Origin: SIG607 sp045533195
GTDB lineage: Bacteria > Bacillota > Clostridia > Oscillospirales > Acutalibacteraceae
NCBI GenBank assembly: GCA_045533195.1
Contig: JAZSHI010000055.1
Coordinates: 4,250-68,249, forward strand
Direction of reading: 5' to 3'
Length of the DNA stretch: 64,000 nt
Part shown: in pieces, positions 1 to 9,679 of the stretch
Layout of the letters: every line of letters starts with the position of its first letter
How positions within the stretch are numbered: position 1 is the stretch's first letter
The notes under the pieces: model-generated
The model's input: the letters and a program-made list of their open reading frames with translations, nothing else
Database searches by the model: none
What the model was told of the DNA's origin: nothing
Position numbers and translations under genes: made by a program

Positions 1-1
1 A

Positions 2-271
2 TGTAAAAACACAAAGCCGATGCCCGAAGAAAAGATAAAAGAACCCTGTCCCAAATGCGGCGCTGAGCTTATTCGCCGCGCATCCAAAAAGACAGGCAAG
101 AAGTTCTATGGCTGTTCTAACTATCCTAAATGTGATTTTGCCGCTCCAGGACTTCCCAGCGGTGAAACCTGCAAAGAGTGCGGTTCCTTTATTCTTTTGG
201 GCGCTAAGGGCAGAAAATTCTGTATGAATGCAAATTGTCCCACTCGACAGACAAAACTTAAGAAAAAATAA
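2..271 (+). CDS. topA: DNA topoisomerase I, C-terminal fragment (partial at window start)
   Basis: The frame is open from the first bases, so this is only the 3' end of a gene that begins outside the window. The visible part holds two consecutive four-cysteine zinc-ribbon units: CPKCG followed by GCSNYPKC, then CKECG followed by FCMNANC. This is the zf-C4_Topoisom arrangement that ends bacterial topoisomerase I, the enzyme that relaxes negatively supercoiled DNA. The tail is lysine-rich, as is common in the family. The next gene, trmFO, starts 1 base after the stop; topA-trmFO adjacency is a frequent Firmicutes arrangement and supports the call. The internal ATG at position 20 is unlikely to be a true start, because it would leave only the zinc-binding tail. 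Confidence 0.88.
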   Translation, partial: CKNTKPMPEEKIKEPCPKCGAELIRRASKKTGKKFYGCSNYPKCDFAAPGLPSGETCKECGSFILLGAKGRKFCMNANCPTRQTKLKKK

Positions 272-272
272 T

Positions 273-1580
273 ATGAAGGAAAAAATTAAGGTTATAGGCG
301 CAGGTCTTGCAGGCTGCGAAGCGGCGTGGCAGATTGCCAATGCAGGTTTTGACGTGCTTCTTTACGAAATGAAGCCAAATAAGAAAACCCCTGCCCATAA
401 AAGTGATTTATTCGCAGAGCTGGTTTGTTCTAACTCTCTTAAGGCATCCAGAAAGGATTCTGCCGCAGGTCTCTTAAAGGAAGAAATGCGTGTTTTAGGC
501 TCTTTGTGTCTTGAAGCCGCCGCTACCTGCTCGGTTGCGGCAGGGGGTGCTCTTGCAGTGGAAAGAGATGTCTTTTCGGCTTATATTACCGAAAAAATCA
601 AATCTCATAAAAGAATTACCGTTGTTAACGAGTGTGTGGACAACCTGAATTTTGACTGCGTTACGGTAGTGGCTACAGGTCCTTTGACCGATGAAATACT
701 CGCCCAGAAGATAACTCAGCTTTGCGGTGAAGAAGGACTCAGCTTCTACGATGCCGCCGCTCCCATAGTTACAAGAGAAAGTGTTGATTTTTCAAAAGCC
801 TTTTTTGCCTCCCGTTACGGCAAAGGCGAGGACGATTATATCAACTGTCCTTTTAATAAAGAGGAATACGAGATATTCCATAAAGAACTTATAAATGCCG
901 AGTCAGCGCCTCTTAAGGAATTTGATAAGCCTTTAACGGTTTATGAAGGCTGTATGCCTATTGAGGTTCTTGCCAAAAGGGGAGAAGACTCAATTCGTTT
1001 CGGTCCCTTAAAGCCCGTAGGACTTAGAGATCCGAGAACCGATAAAAGACCTTGGGCAGTTGTTCAGTTAAGAAGAGAAAATGCAAAGGGAACGCTCTTT
1101 AATATTGTTGGATTTCAGACTAATCTTAAATTTAATGAACAAAAAAGAGTGTTTTCACTTATTCCCGGTCTTGAAAACTGTGATATAGTTCGCTATGGTG
1201 TTATGCACCGAAATACTTTTATAAATTCACCTAAGCAGTTAAATAAAAATCTTTCCCACAAAAAAGCGGAAAAAATCTTTTTTGCGGGACAGCTTACAGG
1301 TGTTGAAGGTTATATGGAATCAGCCGCCTCGGGCATAGTGGCAGGAATAAATGCCGTTAAGTTCCTTAAAGACGAGGAAGCTCTTATACTGCCCGAATTT
1401 ACCATGATAGGCGCACTTCTTTCTTATATAACCGACGAAACGGTTGAGAATTTTCAGCCAATGGGGGCAAATTTCGGTATTTTGCCGCCCCTTAGTGAAC
1501 ATATAAGGGATAAAAGGGAAAGATACGGCGCTCTTTCTGAGCGTTCGCTAAATTGGTACAAAACAAATTTAGGGGGATAA
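273..1580 (+). CDS. trmFO: Methylenetetrahydrofolate-tRNA-(uracil-5-)-methyltransferase TrmFO
   Basis: This is the folate- and FAD-dependent enzyme that makes 5-methyluridine at position 54 of tRNA, using methylenetetrahydrofolate as carbon donor. The N-terminus has the FAD dinucleotide-binding motif GAGLAGCE (residues about 9-16). Two cysteines in family-typical contexts, LVCSNS and YEGCMP, correspond to the conserved redox/catalytic cysteines of TrmFO. A second nucleotide-binding signature, FFAGQLTGVEGY, lies near the C-terminus. The length of 435 aa is normal. A longer frame opens upstream at 228, but it overlaps topA and lacks family residues. The ATG at 273, 1 base after the topA stop, fits the family N-terminus, so I use it. 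It probably shares a transcript with topA and plsX. Confidence 0.93.
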   Translation: MKEKIKVIGAGLAGCEAAWQIANAGFDVLLYEMKPNKKTPAHKSDLFAELVCSNSLKASRKDSAAGLLKEEMRVLGSLCLEAAATCSVAAGGALAVERDVFSAYITEKIKSHKRITVVNECVDNLNFDCVTVVATGPLTDEILAQKITQLCGEEGLSFYDAAAPIVTRESVDFSKAFFASRYGKGEDDYINCPFNKEEYEIFHKELINAESAPLKEFDKPLTVYEGCMPIEVLAKRGEDSIRFGPLKPVGLRDPRTDKRPWAVVQLRRENAKGTLFNIVGFQTNLKFNEQKRVFSLIPGLENCDIVRYGVMHRNTFINSPKQLNKNLSHKKAEKIFFAGQLTGVEGYMESAASGIVAGINAVKFLKDEEALILPEFTMIGALLSYITDETVENFQPMGANFGILPPLSEHIRDKRERYGALSERSLNWYKTNLGG

Positions 1581-1583
1581 AAA

Positions 1584-2585
1584 ATGAGAATCGTAGTTGA
1601 TGCTTTTGGCGGAGATAATGCACCCGCTGCAATTATCGAAGGCGCCGCCCTTGCTCAAAAAGAATTAGGCGTTGGCATTATTCTTACAGGGGATGAAAAT
1701 GTTATCCGCGATTATATAGATAAAAAAGGTTTGTCTTTTAATGACCTTGAGATTATACATACAGAAGATGTGATTTCAATGCACGACGAACCTACATCAC
1801 TTTTAAAAACGCATAAAAATTCTTCTATGGCTCTTGCCTTTAATGCACTTAGTGAAGGCAAAGCAGATGCTTTTGTTTCGGCAGGAAGCACAGGAGCTGT
1901 AGTGGTAGGCGGTACGCTTATAGTAAAGAGAATTAAGGGAGTAAAACGTCCTGCACTTGCTTCTCTTATTCCTTCTCCCGATTCATCATATATGCTTATG
2001 GATATAGGCGCGAATGCAGAATGCCGTCCCGAAATGCTTCAGCAGTTCGGTATTATGGCAAGTGCTTATATGCAAAAGGTTGAAGGAAGAGAAAATCCGA
2101 CGGTTGCTCTTCTTAATATAGGCACTGAAGACAGCAAGGGAGGAGAGCTTCAAAAAGAAGCTTATAAGCTTCTCAGCCAAGCGCCCATAAACTTTATAGG
2201 TAACGTAGAATCAAGAGAGATGCCCAAGGGCGTATGCGATGCTGTTGTTACCGACGGATTTACGGGAAATATAACCCTTAAACTTATTGAGGGTACCGTA
2301 TCAACACTCTTTAAAATGCTTAAAGGTGTTTTCTACAAAAATTTAGTTAATAAACTTGCTGCGGGAATACTAAAGAAAGGTCTTTACTCAATAAAGGGTA
2401 AAATGGACAGTTCCGAGGTAGGCGGAGCAATACTTCTCGGTGTTAAAAAGCCGGTTATTAAAGCTCACGGTAATTCCGATGCAAAGGCTATTAAAAATGC
2501 AATACGTCAGGCAAAATATTTTTACGAAGGCAAGGTTATCGAGTCTATAAGCGAAGGACTTGAAGCCTTGAATACTGCTGAATAA
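1584..2585 (+). CDS. plsX: Phosphate acyltransferase PlsX
   Basis: PlsX converts acyl-ACP and phosphate to acyl-phosphate, the donor for PlsY in phospholipid synthesis; it is a peripheral membrane enzyme. The start VDAFGGDNAP is the family signature, and the protein runs the usual 333 aa with the internal motifs TGDE, AGSTGA and DGFTGN. A strong ribosome-binding site (AGGGGG at 1571-1576) precedes the ATG. The gene is 3 bases after trmFO and 10 bases before rnc. In many Firmicutes acpP sits between plsX and rnc; here there is no room for it, so the acyl carrier protein gene must be elsewhere. Confidence 0.93.
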   Translation: MRIVVDAFGGDNAPAAIIEGAALAQKELGVGIILTGDENVIRDYIDKKGLSFNDLEIIHTEDVISMHDEPTSLLKTHKNSSMALAFNALSEGKADAFVSAGSTGAVVVGGTLIVKRIKGVKRPALASLIPSPDSSYMLMDIGANAECRPEMLQQFGIMASAYMQKVEGRENPTVALLNIGTEDSKGGELQKEAYKLLSQAPINFIGNVESREMPKGVCDAVVTDGFTGNITLKLIEGTVSTLFKMLKGVFYKNLVNKLAAGILKKGLYSIKGKMDSSEVGGAILLGVKKPVIKAHGNSDAKAIKNAIRQAKYFYEGKVIESISEGLEALNTAE

Positions 2586-2595
2586 GAGGCATAAT

Positions 2596-3276
2596 ATGAA
2601 ACGTTTGGAAGAAAATCTAAGATATACTTTTAAAAATAAAGAATTGCTCAAAAATGCTTTGAGTCATTCTTCTTATGCAAATGAAAAACATTCTCCTTTA
2701 GGCTCAAATGAAAGACTTGAGTTTTTAGGAGATGCAGTACTGTCTTTGGTTGTTGCGGATTTTCTTTACAAAGAATTTAGCGGTAAACCCGAAGGTGACC
2801 TTACCAAACTCAGAGCTTCGCTTGTCTGCGAAAAATCCCTCTGCCGTTTTGCCAGAGAGCTTGAAATCGGTGACTTTCTGTTACTGGGTAAAGGCGAGGA
2901 GCAATGCGGAGGCAGAGAAAGAAATTCCATTCTTGCCGATGCCTTTGAAGCGGTACTTGCCGCTATGTATTTAGATGCCGGTATGGATGTAGCGAGAGAG
3001 CACGTGCTTCGTTTTGTAAAGGACGAGCTCAATCATACCGAAAATGAGGTTTTCCACGACTATAAAACCACCTTGCAAGAGGTTATTCAGCGAAATCCCG
3101 AAGAACGTCTTTCTTACGTTTTGTCTGCAGAAAGCGGCCCCGACCATAATAAATCCTTTACAGTTGACGTTTTACTTAATTCCTCGGTTATAGGTACAGG
3201 TACGGGAAAAACCAAAAAACGCGCTGAACAGATGGCGGCAAGAGATGCCCTTCGTCTGATGGGAATTGAAGAATAA
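2596..3276 (+). CDS. rnc: Ribonuclease III
   Basis: This double-stranded-RNA endonuclease processes rRNA precursors and structured transcripts. The N-terminal endonuclease domain carries the signature NERLEFLGDAVL at residues 38-49, with the metal-binding Glu and Asp in place, and a second acidic site in DAFEAVLAAMYLD. A double-stranded RNA-binding domain fills roughly residues 157-224, ending in KKRAEQMAARDAL. The length of 226 aa is typical. The stop codon overlaps the next ATG by one base (TAATG), indicating translational coupling to the radical SAM gene. The order rnc, radical SAM, smc, ftsY is common in Clostridia. Confidence 0.95.
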   Translation: MKRLEENLRYTFKNKELLKNALSHSSYANEKHSPLGSNERLEFLGDAVLSLVVADFLYKEFSGKPEGDLTKLRASLVCEKSLCRFARELEIGDFLLLGKGEEQCGGRERNSILADAFEAVLAAMYLDAGMDVAREHVLRFVKDELNHTENEVFHDYKTTLQEVIQRNPEERLSYVLSAESGPDHNKSFTVDVLLNSSVIGTGTGKTKKRAEQMAARDALRLMGIEE

Positions 3277-4277
3277 TGGGTGTTCACGCTAATATTTCTT
3301 TTTTCATTCCCCATCTTGGCTGTACTCATCGGTGCAGTTTTTGCAATCAATGCAGTATTACTGGACAAACCTCTCTTACCAAAAGCGAGGATATTAAAAA
3401 GGCTGTGGAAATTGCAGTAAGCGGGAAAAAATATTCGCCCGATAATATCGAAATTGCCTTTTTCGGAGGTAGTTTCACCGCAATTGACAGAGAATATATG
3501 ATTTCTTTACTTGAAGCGGCATATCCCTTTGTTAAAGAAAAAATCGTAAAAGGAATACGTATTTCTACCCGTCCCGATGCAATAGATGATGAAGTTTTAT
3601 TACTCCTTAAAAAATACGGAGTAACCGCTATTGAACTTGGCGCGCAAAGTATGGATGAAGGGGTTCTTCTTCTTAATGAAAGAGGACATGGAGCAAAGGA
3701 CGTAATAAAGGCTTCCTCTCTTATAAAGCAATATGGCTTTTCTTTGGGACTTCAGATGATGACGGGGCTTTACGGGGCAACAGATGAAAGCGACAGAAAA
3801 ACGGTAGAGGAATTTATAAAAATTTCTCCCGATACAGTACGCATTTATCCTACCGTTGTGCTTTATGGCACTAAGCTTTGCGAGTATGTCCAAAAGGGTG
3901 AATACATTCCCGATAGCGTAGATAAAGCCGTTAAAAAATGCTGTGAATACATAGGTCTTTTTGAAGAAAAGGGTATTAACGTAATAAGGGTAGGGCTTCA
4001 TCATATCGACGAGGCTTCATATGTGGCAGGGCCGTGGCATCCTGCATTCAGCGAACTTTGTATGTCGGAAAGGTTTTTTAAGGAAGTATTCGAAGAATTA
4101 AACCTTCTTGGCGAAGGTAACTACAAAATATACGTAAATGAAAAATATATTTCTGCCGCTGTCGGTCAGAAAAGAATTAATATAGAAAAATTAAAGAAAC
4201 TAAATTTTAATTGCCTTATAAAAGGTGATAAAAATCTTAAAGATAAAGAATTCAGGATAGAAAGAGATGTGAAATAA
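3276..4277 (+). CDS. Elp3-like short radical SAM protein
   Basis: This radical S-adenosylmethionine protein has the cluster-binding motif CTHRCSFC (CX3CX2C, residues about 16-23), followed by the glycine-rich GGSFTAID and a TIM-barrel core. It resembles the radical SAM part of Elp3 (the tRNA-modifying elongator subunit). At 333 aa it lacks the acetyltransferase half, so tRNA carboxymethylation by the classic Elp3 route cannot be assumed. Genes of this short type often lie between rnc and smc in Clostridia, but the substrate is unknown to me. The start overlaps the rnc stop by one base, and smc begins 2 bases after its stop, so it is embedded in the operon. Confidence 0.8.
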   Translation: MGVHANISFFIPHLGCTHRCSFCNQCSITGQTSLTKSEDIKKAVEIAVSGKKYSPDNIEIAFFGGSFTAIDREYMISLLEAAYPFVKEKIVKGIRISTRPDAIDDEVLLLLKKYGVTAIELGAQSMDEGVLLLNERGHGAKDVIKASSLIKQYGFSLGLQMMTGLYGATDESDRKTVEEFIKISPDTVRIYPTVVLYGTKLCEYVQKGEYIPDSVDKAVKKCCEYIGLFEEKGINVIRVGLHHIDEASYVAGPWHPAFSELCMSERFFKEVFEELNLLGEGNYKIYVNEKYISAAVGQKRINIEKLKKLNFNCLIKGDKNLKDKEFRIERDVK

Positions 4278-4279
4278 GT

Positions 4280-7200
4280 ATGCTGTTACGTTCTATAGAG
4301 GTTCAGGGCTTTAAATCTTTTGCAGATAAAACCGTGCTGAAATTCGGCAAAGGTATAACGGCAGTAGTTGGCCCTAACGGAAGCGGAAAAAGTAATATTT
4401 CCGATGCTGTAAGATGGGTTCTTGGTGAACAATCTACAAAAAGCCTTCGCGGACAGTCTATGGAGGACGTTATTTTCTCGGGTACCGCTACACGCCGTCC
4501 TCACGGATTTTGCGAAGTAACCCTTAATATAGATAATAGTGACCGCACCCTTAATTTCGATAATGACAGCGTATCTATTACAAGACGCTTTTACCGTTCA
4601 CACGAAAGTGAATATCTTATAAACAACGTTTCTGTACGACTCAGAGACGTTAATGAACTGTTTATGGATACAGGTCTTGGCCGTGACGGTTATTCTATGA
4701 TAGGTCAGGGTAAAATTGATAATATCATCAGCTCTAAATCCGGTGAAAGACGTGATATTTTCGAGGAAGCGTCGGGAATTTCAAAATACCGTTACCGCAA
4801 AACCGAAGCTGAAAGAAAGCTTTCTGCCGCCGAAGAAAACCTTTTGCGTCTTAAGGATATTATGAACGAGCTTGAAAGCAGAGTAGGCCCTCTTGAACAG
4901 CAGAGCAAAAAGGCTGAAAAGTTTTTAGCTCTTGCCGAAGAAAAGAAAACCCTTGAAATCGGTCTTTGGCTTTATACCCTTTCCAATTCAAAACAGGCTT
5001 TAAGAGAGCAGGAAAACAAAATTGCCATTGCTACAATGCAATATAAAGAAATTGACGAAAAATTGCAGAATTTTGACAGCGAAAATGATAAAAATTCCCG
5101 TGATTTTGCGCTCCTTACTACTGCTCTTGAAGAAATTCGCAATAATATTGCTTCCTTTAACGAAGAAATCGCCGTAATGGGCGGTGAAATTTCTGTAATC
5201 GACAGAGATAAAGAACACAATAATCTTGCTATTGAACGTTTACTTGCCGAGCGTGAGCATCTGAAAAGCAACGATGTGGCTGCCGAAACAGAAATTGAGG
5301 CAAAGGAAAAGGCTGCCGCTTTAAAGGAAGCAGAAATAAAAGCGCTCGAAGAAAAAATCGAAGAGTTCCAAAAAACTCTTAACGAAATGCTTAGCGAAAG
5401 CGAAGCAATTTCCAAAAATATAGAAGAGCTTGTCAGAAGCCTTAATACCGTTTCTCTTAAAAATTCCGATTTGAGAGTAACAATGATGACGGCTGACAGT
5501 ACCGTAAATGAGCTTTTAAGCCGTACGGGAAATCTTGATGAAACCATCAAGGAAAAGGAAACAGAGCTTTCCTCTTTAGATAAAGAATTTAAGGAAAATG
5601 ATGAGTTCCTTAAAAAGACCGAAGAGACAGTAACCGAATGCGCTAATTCTCTTGTGGGTTATGAAATGAAGTATAATTCCCGCAAGGAAAAGGCTGAAAT
5701 AGCCAAAGAGGAATGTGAAAAAATCAGGCTGGACAGAGAAGCAAAGCTTCGACGTATTCAGATTTTAAGTGAGCTTGAAAAGAATCTTGAGGGCTTTCAA
5801 AATTCCGTAAAGGCTGTTATGAACGCTGCCCAGACAGGAACTATTCGCGGTATTCACGGCCCTGTTTCAAAAATTATAACGGTTGATAAACAGTATTCGG
5901 TTGCTATTGAAACTGCACTCGGTTCAACCATACAGCAGATAGTCTGCGACAGCGAAAGCGATGCAAAACGCGCCATTGAGATGTTAAAATCTTCGGGCGG
6001 CGGACGAGCAACCTTTTTGCCCATTTCTTCTATCCGTTCAAGAGAATTTAAAGAAACGGGCTTTGAGGATATGTACGGATACGTAGGACTTGCTCCCGAC
6101 CTTATTAAATGCGAAGAACAGTATAAAGAGATTATTAAATATCTTCTCGGAAACACCGTTGTGTGTGAAGACCTTGACAGCGCCGTAAAGATTTCCAAAA
6201 AATTCGGTTACCGCCTTAAAACCGTATCTCTTGACGGTCAGGTGGTAAATTCAGGCGGTTCCCTTACAGGCGGTTCTCTTATTAAAAATGCAGGTATTTT
6301 AAGCAGAGCAAGTGATATAAGAAGACTAGAAAATGAGACCGAAAAGTTGGCTCAAAAACTTAAACTCAGCGAAGAAAACTATGCCGCTTTAAACAGCGAG
6401 GTTGCTAAGGCTGATGCCGATATTACTGCCGCAAAGGCAACCCTTGCTACTGCTAATGAGGATAAAATCCGTGTCCTTGGTGAGCTTAAGCGTATTGACG
6501 ATATGAGAAATGCTGTAAGCCGTACCATTGAAGAACTCAAAAACGAAAAAACTTCATCGGCAGAAAAAATTGAAGCCTTAAAGAAAACTTCACAGGATGC
6601 TGCTATACAGATAGCAACGCTTGATATTCAGAGGGATAAGCTTCAATCTGAAATCGATAATGCTACAGGCGGAAGAGACAGTATTTCAGATAAACGTGAA
6701 GAAATCGGTAATAACATTACCGCTGTACGTATGGAAATCCTTGAAAAACGCAAGGACATTGAAACCCTTACTCAGTCGGCAAAAACTCTTCGCGATACCA
6801 TAGGCAACCGCCATAAGCGTATGGAAGAAATCACCGGTGAAATCAGCGGTATTGACAGAGAAAAAACCGAGCTTGATAATAAACTCGGCGAAATAAAGGA
6901 AAAGGTTGCTTCCTTAAAACAAAAAATTGTTGACAGCGAAAGTGAAATCGAGCGTTTAACTAATGAACGCGAGAGAATAGAAAAGCAGGGAATAGAGCTT
7001 CGTCAGAGCGAAAAAGAGCGTACCTTAGAGCGAGAAAAGGTGGGCGGTGAACTTGCCCGTCTTACCGAACGTAAAGAGGTTATGCTTAAGGAATACGACG
7101 ACGTTATCCGACAGCTTTATGATGAATATCAGCTGACAAGAACCGATGCCGAAAATATGGGCATAACGGTGGAAAATCCCACGGAAGCTAAGAAAAAGCT

Positions 7201-7861
7201 TAATGAGGTTAAATCCCATATAAGAGGACTTGGTAACGTTAATGTCTCTGCTATTGAGGAATATAAAGAGGTATATGAAAGATACACCTTTATGTCATCT
7301 CAGATAGAGGACGTTGAAAAGTCAAGAACTGAACTTAACAAGCTTATCGCACAGTTGACAGCACAGATGAAGGAGCTCTTTACTTTAGGTTTTGAGAAAA
7401 TTAATCAGAACTTTGCAGTTACCTTTACCGAGCTCTTTGGCGGCGGTGTTGCTTCTTTGTCGCTGAGCGATCCCGATAACGTACTTGAAAGCGGAATCGA
7501 TATCAACGTTAAACTTCCGGGCAAGAACGTTCCCAGCCTTGACGGTCTCTCAGGCGGTGAAAAGGCGCTTATTGCTTTAGCAATTTACTTTGCTATTATG
7601 AGGGTTAACGCTCCTCCGTTCTGCTTCCTTGATGAAGTTGATACCGCTCTTGACGATATCAACGTTGAGCGTGTTGCAGATTATATGAAGCGTCCCGACT
7701 TCTCAACACAGTTTATCTGTGTAACTCACAGAAGAGGTACTATGGAAGCGGCTGATATGCTTTACGGTGTTACTATGCAGGAAAAGGGTATCACAAAGCT
7801 TCTTGAACTAAACGTTAGCGAACTTGAAAAGAAATTGATGCTTGAAACGGATGGTAAATAA
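4280..7861 (+). CDS. smc: Chromosome segregation protein SMC
   Basis: SMC is the condensin ATPase that loops and compacts the chromosome with ScpA and ScpB. The layout is complete in 1193 aa: N-terminal Walker A GPNGSGKSN at residues 31-39, a long coiled coil, a hinge domain around residues 500-660 (GIHGPVSKII to GGSLTGGSL), a returning coiled coil, and a C-terminal head with signature LSGGEKALIALA and Walker B FCFLDEVDTALDD. ftsY overlaps its stop by one base (TAATG). The scp genes are not in this window. Confidence 0.97.
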   Translation: MLLRSIEVQGFKSFADKTVLKFGKGITAVVGPNGSGKSNISDAVRWVLGEQSTKSLRGQSMEDVIFSGTATRRPHGFCEVTLNIDNSDRTLNFDNDSVSITRRFYRSHESEYLINNVSVRLRDVNELFMDTGLGRDGYSMIGQGKIDNIISSKSGERRDIFEEASGISKYRYRKTEAERKLSAAEENLLRLKDIMNELESRVGPLEQQSKKAEKFLALAEEKKTLEIGLWLYTLSNSKQALREQENKIAIATMQYKEIDEKLQNFDSENDKNSRDFALLTTALEEIRNNIASFNEEIAVMGGEISVIDRDKEHNNLAIERLLAEREHLKSNDVAAETEIEAKEKAAALKEAEIKALEEKIEEFQKTLNEMLSESEAISKNIEELVRSLNTVSLKNSDLRVTMMTADSTVNELLSRTGNLDETIKEKETELSSLDKEFKENDEFLKKTEETVTECANSLVGYEMKYNSRKEKAEIAKEECEKIRLDREAKLRRIQILSELEKNLEGFQNSVKAVMNAAQTGTIRGIHGPVSKIITVDKQYSVAIETALGSTIQQIVCDSESDAKRAIEMLKSSGGGRATFLPISSIRSREFKETGFEDMYGYVGLAPDLIKCEEQYKEIIKYLLGNTVVCEDLDSAVKISKKFGYRLKTVSLDGQVVNSGGSLTGGSLIKNAGILSRASDIRRLENETEKLAQKLKLSEENYAALNSEVAKADADITAAKATLATANEDKIRVLGELKRIDDMRNAVSRTIEELKNEKTSSAEKIEALKKTSQDAAIQIATLDIQRDKLQSEIDNATGGRDSISDKREEIGNNITAVRMEILEKRKDIETLTQSAKTLRDTIGNRHKRMEEITGEISGIDREKTELDNKLGEIKEKVASLKQKIVDSESEIERLTNERERIEKQGIELRQSEKERTLEREKVGGELARLTERKEVMLKEYDDVIRQLYDEYQLTRTDAENMGITVENPTEAKKKLNEVKSHIRGLGNVNVSAIEEYKEVYERYTFMSSQIEDVEKSRTELNKLIAQLTAQMKELFTLGFEKINQNFAVTFTELFGGGVASLSLSDPDNVLESGIDINVKLPGKNVPSLDGLSGGEKALIALAIYFAIMRVNAPPFCFLDEVDTALDDINVERVADYMKRPDFSTQFICVTHRRGTMEAADMLYGVTMQEKGITKLLELNVSELEKKLMLETDGK

Positions 7862-8775
7862 TGGGTTTTTTCAGTAAAATCAAAAGCGGTCTTGCAAAAA
7901 CAAGAAACGCTCTTGCAGAAAATATAAATTCTGTTATTAAAAGCTTTACTAAAATCGATGAAGAATTATTTGAGGAGCTTGAAGAAATTCTTGTTCTCTC
8001 GGATATAGGCTGTGCAACGGCTGAGGAAATTTGTAATATTCTTCGTGAAAAGGTAAAAAAAGAAGGAATAAAGGACCCCGACGAAATTAAAAAACTTCTT
8101 AATGAAGTTATAAGTGAAATGATTGACGGGGATTGTTCCCTTAAAATTACCACAAAACCGTCTATTATCTTAGTAATAGGAGTAAACGGTGTTGGTAAAA
8201 CTACTTCCATAGGCAAAATTGCTGCACGTCTTAAGAGTGATGGTAAATCGGTTATGCTTGGCGCTGCCGATACCTTCCGTGCTGCCGCTATCGACCAGTT
8301 GGCTGTATGGGCAGACAGAGCGGGTGTTCCTATGGTAAAGGGTGTTGAGGGCACCGACCCCGCATCTGTGGTTTTTGATACAATTGCTTCGGCTAAAGCA
8401 AAGGGAACAGACGTTATTATCTGTGATACTGCAGGAAGACTTCATAATAAGAAAAATCTTATGGATGAACTTGCTAAAATCTATAGAATTATAGATAGAG
8501 AACTACCAAATTCTGATAAGGAAACTCTTTTGGTTCTTGATGCAACAACGGGACAGAATGCCGTTAATCAGGCAAGGGAATTTAAAAACGTTGCCCCCAT
8601 TTCGGGTATAGTTCTTACAAAGCTTGACGGAACAGCGCGCGGCGGTGTTGTTCTCGCAATAAAGAACGAGCTTGATATTCCCGTGAAATTCATTGGCGTG
8701 GGTGAGGGAATTGATGACCTTCAACCCTTTGATTCAAAAGAATTTGCAAACGGAATAATAACTGCGGAGGAATAA
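7861..8775 (+). CDS. ftsY: Signal recognition particle receptor FtsY
   Basis: FtsY is the SRP receptor GTPase that docks ribosome-SRP complexes at the membrane. The 304-aa protein is an NG-domain-only form with a short basic N-terminus and no long acidic A domain, as is usual in Firmicutes. The GTPase motifs are all visible: G1 GVNGVGKTT at residues 107-115, DTAGR, and TKLDGTARGG near the C-terminus. It is coupled to smc by a TAATG overlap and to the next gene by another one-base overlap. The ffh gene that sometimes follows is absent here. Confidence 0.96.
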   Translation: MGFFSKIKSGLAKTRNALAENINSVIKSFTKIDEELFEELEEILVLSDIGCATAEEICNILREKVKKEGIKDPDEIKKLLNEVISEMIDGDCSLKITTKPSIILVIGVNGVGKTTSIGKIAARLKSDGKSVMLGAADTFRAAAIDQLAVWADRAGVPMVKGVEGTDPASVVFDTIASAKAKGTDVIICDTAGRLHNKKNLMDELAKIYRIIDRELPNSDKETLLVLDATTGQNAVNQAREFKNVAPISGIVLTKLDGTARGGVVLAIKNELDIPVKFIGVGEGIDDLQPFDSKEFANGIITAEE

Positions 8776-9374
8776 TGATGGTCTTTTTTGTAGCTACAAA
8801 AAATGAAGGCAAAAAGAAGGAGCTTCTTCGTATTTTATCTCCTCTGGGAATAGAGGTTATCAGCGAAAAGGATTTGGATAAACCTCTCGGCGATGTAGTT
8901 GAGGACGGAAAAACCTTTGAAGAAAATGCTCTTATAAAAGCCAGATATGCCGCAAAGGAAACCCTTCTTCCGTCTGTTGCCGATGATTCGGGACTTTGTG
9001 TTGATGCTCTTGACGGAGCGCCCGGTATATACACAGCCCGTTATGCAGGTGAGCCTACCGACAATGCTAAAAATAACGCAAAGCTTTTAAGCGCGTTAAA
9101 GGACGTTCCAATGGAAAAGAGAACCGCAAGATTTGTAAGTGCGGTTGCCTGTGTTTTTCCCGATGGCAGAGAATTTACCGTAAGGGGAGAGTGCGAAGGA
9201 AAAATAGCATTTGAGCTTAAGGGTAACAAAGGCTTTGGTTATGATCCTCTTTTTATAAGTGAGCTTGGATGCTTTGGCGAAATAAGTGATGAGCAAAAGG
9301 ACAGTATAAGTCACAGAGGCAGAGCATTACTTAAGCTTAAAGAAAAACTTACTGATGAGTATTTAAAAGGGTGA
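8775..9374 (+). CDS. rdgB: XTP/dITP diphosphatase (RdgB/HAM1 family)
   Basis: This house-cleaning pyrophosphatase hydrolyses non-canonical purine nucleotides (dITP, XTP) to monophosphates, keeping them out of DNA and RNA. The N-terminal motif VATKNEGKKKEL is the family nucleotide-binding site, followed by ENALIKA and the catalytic-region sequence ADDSGLCVDAL. The C-terminal GFGYDPLF and SHRGRAL are also diagnostic. The length of 199 aa is normal. Two adjacent ATG codons (8775 and 8778) could both serve; the first overlaps the ftsY stop. Confidence 0.94.
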   Translation: MMVFFVATKNEGKKKELLRILSPLGIEVISEKDLDKPLGDVVEDGKTFEENALIKARYAAKETLLPSVADDSGLCVDALDGAPGIYTARYAGEPTDNAKNNAKLLSALKDVPMEKRTARFVSAVACVFPDGREFTVRGECEGKIAFELKGNKGFGYDPLFISELGCFGEISDEQKDSISHRGRALLKLKEKLTDEYLKG

Positions 9375-9378
9375 CAAT

Positions 9379-9678
9379 ATGTTAAACAGCAGACAACGTG
9401 CCTTCCTTCGCGGAATGGCAAACGATTATGAAACCATTATACAAATAGGAAAAGGCGGTATTTCTCCCGCTCTTATAAAAACAGTTAGCGAAGCCCTTTA
9501 TGTAAGGGAACTTATTAAGATAAAGGTACATTCTACCGCACCGGATGATATACGCACTATTGCAAACGAGGTAGCAGAGCAGACTGAAAGCGAAATCGTG
9601 CATATTATCGGTTCTAAAATTATTCTTTATAAGCACAGCAATAATAAAGATATAACCCCCATAAAGCTGGTTAAATAA
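9379..9678 (+). CDS. yhbY: YhbY-family CRM-domain RNA-binding protein
   Basis: This small protein of 99 aa consists of one CRM (YhbY) domain, which is associated with pre-50S ribosomal particles. The family signature IQIGKGGISPALIKTV is present near the N-terminus, with a GxxG-type loop, and LIKIKVH follows. It starts 4 bases after rdgB and ends 1 base before nadD. The yhbY-nadD-yqeK-rsfS order matches Bacillus (yqeI-nadD-yqeK-rsfS) and supports the call. Confidence 0.9.
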   Translation: MLNSRQRAFLRGMANDYETIIQIGKGGISPALIKTVSEALYVRELIKIKVHSTAPDDIRTIANEVAEQTESEIVHIIGSKIILYKHSNNKDITPIKLVK

Positions 9679-9679
9679 T

